Shown: positions 8,531 through 15,682 of the stretch, piece by piece
Position numbering within the stretch: the stretch's first letter is position 1
How the letters are laid out: each line of letters opens with the position of its first letter
Source: Clostridium folliculivorans
GTDB lineage: Bacteria > Bacillota > Clostridia > Clostridiales > Clostridiaceae
Length of the DNA: 64,000 bases
Direction: 5' to 3'
NCBI RefSeq assembly: GCF_024341905.1
Contig: NZ_BQXY01000001.1
Span: 963,013-1,027,012 of the forward strand
The notes under the pieces: generated by a model
The model's input: the letters and a program-made list of their open reading frames with translations, nothing else
Database searches by the model: none
What the model was told of the DNA's origin: nothing
Program-made: the position numbers and the translations under genes

Positions 8531-8843
8531 TTTGATTTTTATATAGGATAGACTTTGGGTGAATGTTTTCTAGAAAACAGTTAACTTGAAGCTATCTTAT
8601 TTTTTTATAAAAGTACAATGAAAACCTGAATTTGAAATAATGACTAGTTGTAAAATGGAATTGAGAAAATAAATAATATGAGTCCAGCTAGAATTGTTGG
8701 CTGGACTCATGTTAATTTAAGAATTGTGCTATTTGTTTTTAATGAAAGCATATATTCACATCCTTTTAACTGTTTTTAGACTAATTGGCGTTAATCTAAA
8801 TTTGATAAAAATATTAAAAGACTGTATGTTCCTTAAGGAAAGG
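8531..8843. other. Intergenic region with one strong hairpin
   Basis: Bases 8679-8710 form a long hairpin (ATGAGTCCAGCTAGAA to GGCTGGACTCAT), probably a transcription stop, although the following T run is weak. No gene is evident in the remainder. Confidence 0.5.
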
Positions 8844-9311
8844 TTATAGACGAAGCTCATTTATATCTTTTCTACTCTTGAATTTCTTGTTTATCTTTTT
8901 AGCTTGGCTAACGCCATAGTTTAGTGCATCTACAATACTTTCTAGTGCTTCTTTTGATATTGGCTCACCAGAAAGAGTAAGGTCATCATCTTCCATCAAA
9001 ATATATTTAATTTTATTAAGTAATGTTTCAACGTCTTTTTCATCATGTTGAATCACTAAAGAATCTTCTGAATCATTGAGTTCATAATAGCCAGCTAGAG
9101 TCATCACAAAGTCATAGGGAACATCGTAAGCTTTGCTTATAAGCTTCAATGTTTCAGGAGTTGGCTTAACTGGAAGACCATTTCTTGGATCGACTCCTTT
9201 TTCAAGCGTACTTAAATATGAATGACTTATGCCGATAAGTTTAGCAGCATCTCTAAGGCTAAGGTTAAGCTCGCTTCTTCTAAGTTTTAGCATTCCATTT
9301 AAATTTCCCAT
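8844..9311 (-). CDS. XRE-family transcriptional regulator (155 aa)
   Basis: The N-terminal ~65 residues form a Cro/CI helix-turn-helix (LKLRRSELNLSLRDAAKLIG, then ISHSYLSTLEKG). An acidic C-terminal extension of about 80 residues probably mediates oligomerisation or ligand response. It is divergent from a second XRE gene at 9441, separated by a 129-bp control region. This is the classic layout of a phage-type repressor/regulator switch. The target is probably the shared intergenic region. Confidence 0.88.
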   Translation of the reverse strand: MGNLNGMLKLRRSELNLSLRDAAKLIGISHSYLSTLEKGVDPRNGLPVKPTPETLKLISKAYDVPYDFVMTLAGYYELNDSEDSLVIQHDEKDVETLLNKIKYILMEDDDLTLSGEPISKEALESIVDALNYGVSQAKKINKKFKSRKDINELRL

Positions 9312-9388
9312 AAAATAAACACCTCAATATAATTGTAAGGCTAAGATTATGAAATTGGAAGTTATTTTCAAAAAAATGTTCTACGTGC

Positions 9389-9418
9389 TTGACAGACATG
9401 TAATATTAGATTTACAAT
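9389..9418 (+). promoter_or_regulatory. Sigma-A-like promoter with embedded operator for the small XRE gene
   Basis: TTGACA (9389-9394) and TACAAT (9413-9418) are 18 bp apart. An imperfect inverted repeat TGTAATATTAGATTTACA (9399-9416) fills the spacer and is placed as a repressor site would be. GTGTAATACATG at 9432-9443 overlaps the next start codon and recurs at 9631-9642 just after the gene, so it may be another binding site. Confidence 0.6.
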
Positions 9419-9440
9419 AAGTGGAAAGGAAGTGTAATAC

Positions 9441-9629
9441 ATGAAGAACAGAATAAAAATATTAAGAAAAGAAAGTAATATTACACAGGATGAGCTTGCC
9501 CAAAAGTTAGGCATAGCAAGACCAACATTATCAAATATAGAAAGAGGGGTGAACATTCCTAAAGGTGAATTGATTTTAAAGATAGCCAGCTATTTTGAAA
9601 AGCCTGTAGAGCAGATTTTTTTTGATTAA
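9441..9629 (+). CDS. Small XRE-family regulator (62 aa)
   Basis: This is a single compact Cro/CI helix-turn-helix (KNRIKILRKESNITQDELAQ, then KLGIARPTLSNIERG) with the usual short C-terminal helix. It follows GGAAAGGAAG. It is divergent from the larger XRE gene and upstream of an antirepressor gene, so it fits a Cro-like partner in a prophage or plasmid switch. It is full length for this class. Confidence 0.88.
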   Translation: MKNRIKILRKESNITQDELAQKLGIARPTLSNIERGVNIPKGELILKIASYFEKPVEQIFFD

Positions 9630-9872
9630 TGTGTAATACATGGTTGACAAAAATAGATATTTTATTAAATCAGCTGATTATGGTAAATATTCATGATGCA
9701 TGTAGGGTAAAGCAGCAGAACATAAGATAAGTAAAAGGGGATATTTCTAGAAGCATATAAGAAGAGTAAAAAGGTGTACAAGCCTTTACAAAAAACGCCA
9801 TATCATAAAAAGTAAATACTTCTGCAATATATGATATGCAGTTAATTTAAAAAATATGATAGGAGGAGGGTT

Positions 9873-10622
9873 ATGGACTTACAAGTTATTGAAAATAATG
9901 GACAAAGAGTGCTGACAACTCAGCAATTAGCAGATAGTTATGAAACCAGTAGTAAAAGAATATCGGAAAATTATAACTGCAATAAAGATAGGTATATTGA
10001 AGGAAAGCATTATTACTATCTTCAAGGAGAAGAGCTTAATAGATTTTTGCAGTACGGAAATTACGGAGTGCAAAATTCTAGCAAGGTGAGAGGCCTTTAT
10101 CTTTGGACAGAAAAAGGAGCACTGCTTCATGCAAAGAGTTTAAATACGGATAAAGCCTGGCAAGTATATGACTATCTAATAGACTATTACTTTAATGTAA
10201 AAAAACAAATAGCTGTAAACGCAGATGATGAATTTAAAGCAATATCCTTGATACATTCAGAGTTTGGTGAGCTTATCAATGCAACTTTAAGTATAAAGGA
10301 CAGAGTTGATAGCTTAGAACAGAATATGACAATTGATTATGGACAGCAGCTTGTGTTGCAAGAGATTGCTAAGTCTACAGCTTTACGGGTTTTAGGAGGA
10401 AAGGACAGCTATGCATATAAACAAAAGAATATAAAGAATAGCTTATTTTCAGCGATTTGGAAAGATTATAAGCAATATTTTGAGATAAACTCCTACAGGA
10501 ATACCCCTGCAAAAGAATTTGAAAAAGCAAAGGAATACTTAAGCCAATGGAAAGCTCAAGGAAGGCTTCTAAGAGACATTGATATGGCCAAGGGTAGTTG
10601 CTTGATTAAGGAGATACTATGA
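9873..10622 (+). CDS. ORF6N-domain phage antirepressor
   Basis: The start follows AGGAGGAGGG. The first ~100 residues match the ORF6N DNA-binding domain (VLTTQQLADSYETSSKRISE and LYLWTEKGALLHAKSLNTDKA). The C-terminal ~120 residues resemble ORF6C (ALRVLGGKDSYAYK, FSAIWKDYKQYFEINSYRNT). Phage antirepressors of this kind counteract CI-like repressors. It lies directly downstream of the XRE pair, supporting a mobile-element control region. A terminator hairpin follows at once. Confidence 0.88.
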   Translation: MDLQVIENNGQRVLTTQQLADSYETSSKRISENYNCNKDRYIEGKHYYYLQGEELNRFLQYGNYGVQNSSKVRGLYLWTEKGALLHAKSLNTDKAWQVYDYLIDYYFNVKKQIAVNADDEFKAISLIHSEFGELINATLSIKDRVDSLEQNMTIDYGQQLVLQEIAKSTALRVLGGKDSYAYKQKNIKNSLFSAIWKDYKQYFEINSYRNTPAKEFEKAKEYLSQWKAQGRLLRDIDMAKGSCLIKEIL

Positions 10623-10644
10623 AAAGGAAATGGAAGAAATAAAA

Positions 10645-10665
10645 ATACCCTTTTGGCGAGGGTAT
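10645..10665 (+). terminator. Hairpin after the antirepressor gene
   Basis: ATACCC and GGGTAT enclose TTTTGGCGA and are followed by CTTATTCTTC. The stem is short, so strength is uncertain. Confidence 0.6.
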
Positions 10666-11000
10666 CTTATTCTTCAGAAGTTTATATTTGAGATAATGAT
10701 TTGAACAAGTATGCGTAGAAATCTTCAATACTTAATTCAAATAAAAGAATAAGAATTGAAGAAATATATCGCCTGCCAGAATTTCTTCACGTATGTTCAG
10801 AAAAGGCAGATGCGCAAAAAAATTCACTGAAGAAAGGCACTTCAGCAAATTTTTTTAAAATAAGGATTTTGATAAGAGCTCTGGCAAGCTCTTATCCTTA
10901 CTATATCACATTTAATTATGGTATAGATAGACCAGTTATAGAAGCTTTATTTTCACTGATTTTATTCTGAAGTAGTTTATCAATATATAAGAGGTGTTTT
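10666..11000. other. Non-coding stretch with two adjacent strong hairpins and a chimeric repeat
   Basis: Hairpin one (10816-10857) has arms AAAAAAATTCACTGAAG and CTTCAGCAAATTTTTTT. Hairpin two (10861-10900) has perfect arms GATAAGAGCT and AGCTCTTATC inside TAAGGA/TCCTTA. Bases 10920-10988 begin like repeat family B (TATAGATAGACCAGTTATA) but end like family C (GAAGTAGTTTATC). I see no gene. Paired hairpins next to a replication gene could belong to an origin or an RNA control element. Confidence 0.55.
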
Positions 11001-11102
11001 ATGAATATAAGGGTGCTTCAAGCATATTTAAAAAGCTGTAAGCTGATGAATATTGACCCAACCATTATAGGACTTAAAAGTTATAAAAAGTTAAGATATT
11101 AG
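11001..11102 (+). CDS. Small phage-like protein (33 aa)
   Basis: An ATG follows AAGAGGTG at about 6 bp. The product starts MNIRVLQAYLKSCKLMNIDP and ends KSYKKLRY. It ends 22 bp before the DnaD-type gene, so both probably share a transcript. I recognise no family. The call rests on the ribosome binding site and operon position. Confidence 0.5.
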   Translation: MNIRVLQAYLKSCKLMNIDPTIIGLKSYKKLRY

Positions 11103-11124
11103 AATTTTTGAGAGGTGTATTTAT

Positions 11125-12252
11125 ATGTCATATAGATTAATTTATGAAGAATTTTGGACAGATCCAAGGACAATGGAGGAAATGTCTCCTGAAGATAAGT
11201 TTTTTTACCTATATCTTTTAACAAATCCTTCAACTACAAGTATAGGAATTTATGTTATAACAAAAAAGAAAATGGCCTTTGAGCTTGGATATAGTATTGA
11301 AACTGTAGAAAGTCTCATGGAACGGTTTATTAACCATCATAAGGTTATAAGATATAATAAGTCCACTAGAGAGCTAGCCATTAAAAATTGGGGAAAATAC
11401 AATCTGTCTAGAGGAGGTAAGCCTGTAATAGATTGTATAACAAAAGAATTGAAGCAAGTTAAGGACAAGTCTCTTATAGCCTATATTGCTGAGAATATAC
11501 AAAATAAACCAATGAAAGATTTATTTTTAAACTTTTGCGACGTGTCTACGAATCGTGAAGAGGGTAATGATGGAGTCGTTATACGTAAGGCCTCCAATAC
11601 AGAGAGAGATACAGATACAAAAAACTATACAAATACACCTACAGATACAGAGAAAGAGAAGTATACAGAAGATAATATCGGAGCATTAAAGTATAACAAT
11701 CAAATCCAAAACACAGAAAACCTAAGTACAGAGATATGCCAAAGTAGCAATCAAAGTACCGTTAATAATCAATCTTCTGAAGCTGAAAGAAACAATACTA
11801 TAGCACAAAATACAGTATTATCTAAGGCTAGGGATAACCAAATTGAATCAAATCCATATTTCAAAGGGAATCCTCAGTCTCTTGAGGCACAGCCTGATGA
11901 AGTACTTAACCTATCTAAGTATTTTGAAGTAGCAACAGGGGTTCAGTGTACAGCTCATTTAGCTACACTAAAAATGTCCATATCTCAACATGGCTCTGAA
12001 TATGTAAAGCTAGCAATGGATAAGGCTATAGAACTAGGAAAGCCTAACATGAGTTATATTAATGGCATCTTAAAAAACTGGTCGAAGGAAGGATACCCTA
12101 AGGAATCGGAAAATAATAAAAGTGCTAAAGGATATGGCAGTAGTGGAAAACTAAGATTTACTGATTATGAACAGAGGATTTATGACTATGATGATTTGGA
12201 GCAGAAATTGCTTTATGGAATTGGTAAAGAAGGAGGAGAGGATAATGACTAG
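11125..12252 (+). CDS. DnaD-domain replication initiation/replisome organiser protein
   Basis: The start follows GAGAGGTG. The N-terminal part (YRLIYEEFWTDPRTMEEMSP and LYLLTNPSTTSIGIY) is the winged-helix-like region found in phage and plasmid DnaD-like proteins. A long low-complexity Asn/Thr/Ser-rich linker spans about residues 150-250. The C-terminal DnaD_2 domain includes LAMDKAIELGKPNMSYINGI and LKNWSKEG. Such proteins help load the helicase at phage or plasmid origins. The gene overlaps the following small gene by 8 bp. Confidence 0.85.
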   Translation: MSYRLIYEEFWTDPRTMEEMSPEDKFFYLYLLTNPSTTSIGIYVITKKKMAFELGYSIETVESLMERFINHHKVIRYNKSTRELAIKNWGKYNLSRGGKPVIDCITKELKQVKDKSLIAYIAENIQNKPMKDLFLNFCDVSTNREEGNDGVVIRKASNTERDTDTKNYTNTPTDTEKEKYTEDNIGALKYNNQIQNTENLSTEICQSSNQSTVNNQSSEAERNNTIAQNTVLSKARDNQIESNPYFKGNPQSLEAQPDEVLNLSKYFEVATGVQCTAHLATLKMSISQHGSEYVKLAMDKAIELGKPNMSYINGILKNWSKEGYPKESENNKSAKGYGSSGKLRFTDYEQRIYDYDDLEQKLLYGIGKEGGEDND

Positions 12253-12451
12253 GTTTGAGGAGTATCAGCTCTTATATTACCAAAAGGAATTAGAGAATAA
12301 GCAGAAAATGATTGAAGAATTGGTCTTTGAAAATATGATGCTGACTAGGGCTAATGTGAAGCTTGGTATGGAGAATAGTAGGTTAAGAGCTAAGGTGTGT
12401 TCTAGAGATTTTAGTAGGAATGGAATCGTCTGTATATCTGAATTATTGTGA
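12245..12451 (+). CDS. Coiled-coil small protein (68 aa)
   Basis: The ATG at 12245 follows GAAGGAGGAGAGG and overlaps the end of the DnaD gene. The product MTRFEEYQLLYYQKELENKQ continues as a heptad-rich helix (MIEELVFENMMLTRANVKLG) and is probably a single coiled coil. Its position suggests a partner of the replication protein, as seen for small genes after phage dnaD. No family is recognised. An in-frame ATG at 12167 lies deep inside the DnaD gene and is not used here. Confidence 0.65.
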   Translation: MTRFEEYQLLYYQKELENKQKMIEELVFENMMLTRANVKLGMENSRLRAKVCSRDFSRNGIVCISELL

Positions 12452-12532
12452 TATACAAATAGGTAAGGGGGATTTAATAATTTTATTTTTTTCTGCGGTC
12501 ATTCCCTCCTTTGAATCAGAATCAATATTGAG

Positions 12533-12576
12533 AAAAGAACCTCTATCTAAACTGTTAGCAAGATTGAGGTTCTTTT
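12533..12576. terminator. Bidirectional terminator between the replication genes and the DUF2922 gene
   Basis: Perfect 11-bp arms AAAAGAACCTC and GAGGTTCTTTT sit between convergent genes. Confidence 0.8.
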
Positions 12577-12607
12577 AGGTTAACTATGCAGTCTGTGAAA
12601 CTTCTAA

Positions 12608-12823
12608 TTAAAGATCAAACTTAGTAGTCTGTCTCTGAGTAATTTGAGCTCCATACTTTGAAACTAAAGAAGCACCTTTATTTTCAAATACATCCTTAGC
12701 TATGATGGTGTCCATAAGACTATTTACTTCATCTTTGGTTACACCAGCTTTAGCACCTGATATGGTTAGGTTTGACTTGTCCCCAGCAGAATTGACGAAG
12801 GTTAAGGTTAAAGTATATTCCAT
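12608..12823 (-). CDS. DUF2922 family protein (71 aa)
   Basis: The sequence (LTLTFVNSAGDKSNLTISG, MDTIIAKDVFENKGASLVSK, GAQITQRQTT) matches DUF2922, small Firmicutes proteins of unknown role usually encoded next to DUF1659 proteins. Only 46 bp separate it from the DUF1659 gene upstream, so they form one transcript. A paralog in the opposite orientation lies at 15228-15449. Confidence 0.9.
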   Translation of the reverse strand: MEYTLTLTFVNSAGDKSNLTISGAKAGVTKDEVNSLMDTIIAKDVFENKGASLVSKYGAQITQRQTTKFDL

Positions 12824-12869
12824 GATTTTTCTCCTTTCTTTCTATTAGATTTGGTGGTTAAAAGTTCTA

Positions 12870-13094
12870 CTATGCATTTACTATTTTTGATGCTTCGTTT
12901 AGGTAGTAGTCTCTGGTGTCAGCACTTAAAACATTTTTGATTGCATCAGCTACAGCGTATACATTTTCAGGTGCTGCTGATTTCTTAACTCCTGAGAAAC
13001 TCTTCTTTCTGTAGATCTTTGCACCTAACTTATCTGTGCCACTTTCAACTTCTATTGCAAATGAAGTTGAGTCTAAAACTTTGTTTACTGCCAT
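12870..13094 (-). CDS. DUF1659 family protein (74 aa)
   Basis: The product (MAVNKVLDSTSFAIEVESGT, KIYRKKSFSGVKKSA, VYAVADAIKNVLS) matches DUF1659. The start follows AAAGGAGG. A putative alternative-sigma promoter lies at 13162-13192. A divergent paralog is at 14864. The function is unknown. In clostridia these genes cluster with YvrJ, an amidase and a small sigma factor, all of which occur in this window. Confidence 0.9.
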   Translation of the reverse strand: MAVNKVLDSTSFAIEVESGTDKLGAKIYRKKSFSGVKKSAAPENVYAVADAIKNVLSADTRDYYLNEASKIVNA

Positions 13095-13161
13095 AATGTT
13101 TTCCTCCTTTTAAAGTTTAGTTGTAAAGCCAAAAGCTTTAAGTTTTTGCCTTTCACTTAAT

Positions 13162-13192
13162 ATATATGCCTTAGTGAAAAATTTTTGGGAAA
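13162..13192 (-). promoter_or_regulatory. Putative alternative-sigma promoter before DUF1659/DUF2922
   Basis: On the minus strand TTTCCC is followed, exactly as in the other sites, by GGCATATAT starting 22 bases after the first T. See also 13457, 14439 and 35137. Confidence 0.65.
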
Positions 13193-13241
13193 TTATAATA
13201 TTTTTTTTCTTTAGAGTGGTTATATTTTTTAAATTAGGTTT

Positions 13242-13430
13242 TTAAGCGCTTTTATTTTCATCTGAATAATCGATAACCACCCCGAGTTTAGTTGAGATTA
13301 TAGTATTGAGTTTATTGATTGAAGCTGTTAATCCAATAATTTGTTTCTCAAGCCTTATAAGTAGGTATGCACTTATAGCAACTGGAAATCCCGTGTTGGC
13401 AATTACGTTTACTAAATCAGTAACCTCCAT
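13242..13430 (-). CDS. YvrJ family protein (62 aa)
   Basis: The translation from the chosen ATG begins MEVTDLVNVIANTGFPVAIS and continues AYLLIRLEKQI, the YvrJ pattern (one hydrophobic helix then a charged coiled segment). An upstream in-frame ATG adds MKGGDLN, but those codons are the ribosome binding site AAAGGTGGTGA, so 13430 is the start. In Bacillus subtilis yvrJ belongs to the regulon of the unusual sigma factor SigO. Here a two-block promoter motif lies 27 bp upstream. The role is unknown. The single membrane helix suggests envelope association or a holin-like part. Confidence 0.85.
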   Translation of the reverse strand: MEVTDLVNVIANTGFPVAISAYLLIRLEKQIIGLTASINKLNTIISTKLGVVIDYSDENKSA

Positions 13431-13456
13431 ATTTAAATCACCACCTTTCATAAGGT

Positions 13457-13487
13457 ATATATGCCGCTAAGTAAAAATTAAAGGAAA
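13457..13487 (-). promoter_or_regulatory. Putative alternative-sigma promoter before yvrJ-like gene
   Basis: TTTCCT and GGCATATAT are spaced exactly as at the four other sites. The upstream block lies inside the end of the 13478-13975 gene. Confidence 0.65.
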
Positions 13488-13975
13488 TTACCACCTTCTT
13501 TGAAAATATAGTCATGATATTTTCTTACGGCTGCATCAATTACAGTGCTGAGATAAGCGTTAGGATCAGGATGGGCTGCTTTAATTTCATTTAGAAGTCT
13601 TGCAGTAGATACTCTAAACTTAAAACTACGAGTTATTGTGAAAGCTTCTCCATCAATAGGAGGGGTTATGCCATAAGGCTGAGACTTAAGAGTTCTATTA
13701 TCGATAAGAGAGTTTTTACGATTAGACTTTGGGGTAATGTTTTTATCCTGGTTGTTATTTGTGATATTAAGCTCAATTTTATTATTTGATTTGTCCTCAC
13801 TTATCGAAGAAGGCTCTTCATTAATTAGTGAAGTAGAAGCTTCTTCACAAAAACTAAAGGTAGCAACAGGAGTACCTACTATCTCAGTCTCTATAAAGCC
13901 ATTCATGTCCATCTCTTCTTCATAAGCCAAATCATCCTTATCTATAGTGAAAGCTTTTGATTTTCTTTTAGCCAT
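13478..13975 (-). CDS. Hypothetical protein with C-terminal RHH-like domain (165 aa)
   Basis: The ATG at 13975 (MAKRKSKAFTIDKDDLAYEE) follows TTGGAGGAC. The longer frame from 14014 would start inside repeat-rich DNA. Residues 30-110 are low-complexity and Asn/Lys-rich. The last ~60 residues (ITRSFKFRVSTARLLNEIKA, then AYLSTVIDAAVRKYHDYIF) look like a short strand plus two helices, as in ribbon-helix-helix or plasmid partition-type DNA binders. I am not certain of that family. The location within the plasmid/phage-like region fits a DNA-binding maintenance protein. Confidence 0.6.
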   Translation of the reverse strand: MAKRKSKAFTIDKDDLAYEEEMDMNGFIETEIVGTPVATFSFCEEASTSLINEEPSSISEDKSNNKIELNITNNNQDKNITPKSNRKNSLIDNRTLKSQPYGITPPIDGEAFTITRSFKFRVSTARLLNEIKAAHPDPNAYLSTVIDAAVRKYHDYIFKEGGNFL

Positions 13976-14074
13976 TTGTATGTCCTCCAAATTTCTTTCT
14001 ATATGATGTACCACTTCATAATAATATTGTTGAATTATATTTTATTTGTATCTGTTCTATAAATACTTGAAACT

Positions 14075-14180
14075 ATAGATAAACCTGTTCTAAGTAAAAT
14101 ATATATTTGATAATCCTATTACTATTAATAGTTAACAGAAATATCGCTTAGTTTCATTAGATAGGACTGGATTATCTATT
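14075..14180. repeat. Palindromic repeat family B, copy 2
   Basis: The ends are TAGATAAACCTGTTC and GGACTGGATTATCTATT, with interior ATTAATAGTTAACAG comparable to ATTAACAGTTAAATAG at 57711-57814. It is immediately followed by a family C element. Confidence 0.65.
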
Positions 14181-14188
14181 CCGCTGAA

Positions 14189-14251
14189 CTGATAAACTAC
14201 TTCAGTCATTAAACTCCTAGAATAAATTCTAATATGAAGTAGTTTATCTAT
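14189..14251. repeat. Palindromic repeat family C, copy 1 (short form)
   Basis: The ends GATAAACTACTTCAGTCATT and ATGAAGTAGTTTATCTATA match the element at 57612-57712. The central ~35 bp of that copy are missing here. Confidence 0.75.
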
Positions 14252-14438
14252 AATCTATCTATAAATTCTTATATGCCTTAGCTGTATAAATTTAAGGGGG
14301 AAAATTAGCTTAAAATAGTGAATAAATAGCGCAAGCCCGCATGGATACTATATATTTATATAATTTTTTAATTTTATAAATAATTAATTTTATATTTATA
14401 TAAACAAATAATTTTTTGATTAAATAATTATATAAATA
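14252..14438. other. Extremely AT-rich non-coding stretch
   Basis: Bases 14340-14440 are nearly pure A/T with repeated TTAATTTTATA, TATTTATATAA and AATAATTATATAA strings. This could be an unwinding region of a phage/plasmid origin, since a DnaD-type protein lies nearby. It could equally be neutral spacer. No gene is seen. Confidence 0.4.
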
Positions 14439-14469
14439 AACCCTAAAAATCAGGCTTATAGGCATATAT
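14439..14469 (+). promoter_or_regulatory. Putative alternative-sigma promoter before the 14.5-kb operon
   Basis: AACCCT and GGCATATAT have the same 22-base offset as the other sites. It drives the plus-strand run 14525-15449. Confidence 0.6.
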
Positions 14470-14524
14470 CTTAATTTGAAGGATAAAAAATGTTCAGTTA
14501 ATTGTGAAAGAGAGGGATGATTTT

Positions 14525-14770
14525 ATGGTTAATAATTCTTTATTAATTAATTCAGAAGAGGGGCAGAGCCTTGATAAGCTACAAATAGCATTAGCAATAA
14601 AAAATTCAACCTACGGGCAGGAGCTAAGCTGCTCACTGCTAGAGAATGAGGTGATAAAAGATTGTGAAGGCTGTTCCCTTAAGTATATCTGCCAAAAACT
14701 TAATGAACTTGTTGAAGACTACACTGCAAAGACAACTAAGGTCATAAGCAGCTTTAGCTTTGAAGAATAA
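14525..14770 (+). CDS. Cys-containing small protein (81 aa), unknown
   Basis: The start follows GAGAGGGATGATTTT. The preceding in-frame ATG at 14504 would place the ribosome binding site inside the gene. Residues near 50-60 hold CEGCSLKYIC, a CxxC plus Cys pattern that could bind metal. The rest is helical. It is the first gene of a run with DUF1659 and DUF2922 paralogs behind an alternative-sigma-type promoter, so it probably belongs to the same unknown pathway. Confidence 0.65.
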   Translation: MVNNSLLINSEEGQSLDKLQIALAIKNSTYGQELSCSLLENEVIKDCEGCSLKYICQKLNELVEDYTAKTTKVISSFSFEE

Positions 14771-14863
14771 GTTGGACAAGCTGACTAAAGCCTTGCTAGG
14801 AAAAAATAAAGCTACTTTATATAAGGTTTTGAGTATAAAGGCTATGAGAGGAGGTGAATAGCT

Positions 14864-15085
14864 ATGGCAACAGCAATATTAAGCGGCAATGCAATGATAC
14901 TAAAATACAAAACAGGAACTAATGATAAGGGAGACGACACCTTTGGCAGTCAAAGATTTTCCAATGTAAGTCTTGACTTAACTGACGATGATTTGCATGC
15001 AGTAGGAAAAGCTTTAGAAGGTTTAATTAACTCTGACTTAGTTTATATAAGAAAGCAGCAGGACTATTTAGTTGAAGATATATAG
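14864..15085 (+). CDS. DUF1659 family protein, second copy (73 aa)
   Basis: The start follows GAGAGGAGGTG. The sequence keeps the DUF1659 outline (MATAILSGNAMILKYKTGTN, SQRFSNVSLDLTDDDLHAVG). It is diverged from the minus-strand copy at 12870, so the duplication is old or the copies were acquired separately. It is followed by a structured spacer and a DUF2922 gene. Confidence 0.85.
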   Translation: MATAILSGNAMILKYKTGTNDKGDDTFGSQRFSNVSLDLTDDDLHAVGKALEGLINSDLVYIRKQQDYLVEDI

Positions 15086-15088
15086 GAG

Positions 15089-15178
15089 GCTGTGAAAAAA
15101 GCTATTCTATAGGTTTCACTACACCGTCGTGGAGCGCCAAGAGAGACCTGCGAAAAAGAATAGCTATATTTTTCACAT
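15089..15178 (+). ncRNA. Structured spacer between DUF1659 and DUF2922 genes
   Basis: A long imperfect inverted repeat has outer arms GTGAAAAAAGCTATTCT and AGAATAGCTATATTTTTCAC and an inner pair AGGTTTC/AGACCT. The inner bases (CACCGTCGTGGAGCGCC) are markedly GC-rich for this DNA. It could be an RNA control or processing element or a small palindromic insertion. The corresponding minus-strand gene pair has only a 46-bp spacer without it. Confidence 0.45.
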
Positions 15179-15227
15179 CACCATATAAACAAAGAACATC
15201 AAATTATAAGGAAAGGAGTGAAGATAA

Positions 15228-15449
15228 GTGGTAACAAAATACTTAGTTCTTGCCTTTAAGAATGAGAGTGGAGACAAAATCAATCTATCTCTAAAAGGAA
15301 TTAAGGATAATTTAACTGCAGAAGAAATATCAAAGGCTATGGATGTTATAATAAGCAAAAATGCCTTCTTTAGTTCTGGCGGAAAGCTTATACAGAAGTC
15401 TGGAGCTCAGATTATAACTAAGAATGTTGATGATTATAAGGTAGGGTAG
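15228..15449 (+). CDS. DUF2922 family protein, second copy (73 aa)
   Basis: The start is a GTG after GGAAAGGAGTG. The text (LVLAFKNESGDKINLSLKG, MDVIISKNAFFSSGGKLIQK, GAQIITKNVDDYK) matches DUF2922 along its length. It is the last gene of the 14.5-15.4 kb run. A hairpin terminator follows. Confidence 0.9.
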   Translation: MVTKYLVLAFKNESGDKINLSLKGIKDNLTAEEISKAMDVIISKNAFFSSGGKLIQKSGAQIITKNVDDYKVG

Positions 15450-15461
15450 AAGGGGGAAAAG

Positions 15462-15528
15462 TAACCTGAGAATGAACTGTTCTTTGTCAAGTAGATGAGG
15501 TGGTTCAGATCAGGTTGCTTATTTTTAT
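15462..15528 (+). terminator. Terminator-like hairpin, AACCTGA type, copy 1
   Basis: GTAACCTGA and TCAGGTTGC pair, with inner GAAC/GTTC pairing, then TTATTTTT. The same loop-and-arm design recurs at 17612-17677. Confidence 0.65.
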
Positions 15529-15534
15529 GTATGG

Positions 15535-15655
15535 GGAATGTTTTTCTTGTAATGTGACGTAAAAAACACCGCGAAACTCAATTATGAATAATGCAGTGTT
15601 TTAAGTAATTATCCGATTTTCATTTATGTGACGTTAGATAAGAATATTGTGTACT
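15535..15655. repeat. Intergenic module L, copy 1 (with terminator hairpin)
   Basis: Two GTGACGT boxes flank a hairpin ACACCGC to GCAGTGT with a conserved loop region containing GAATAAT. About 110 bp align with 58495-58605. A shorter version, with compensating stem changes, is at 19475-19530. It lies directly 3' of the C39-like gene on minus and can terminate it. Confidence 0.65.
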
Positions 15656-15682
15656 AATTAAGCAATATTAACCCTTATTTTT

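Noticed and set aside
8844..15449. Complete prophage
   Set aside because: Regulators, an antirepressor and a DnaD-type gene are present, but there is no integrase, terminase, capsid, tail or clear attachment site, so only a remnant or plasmid-like segment is claimed.
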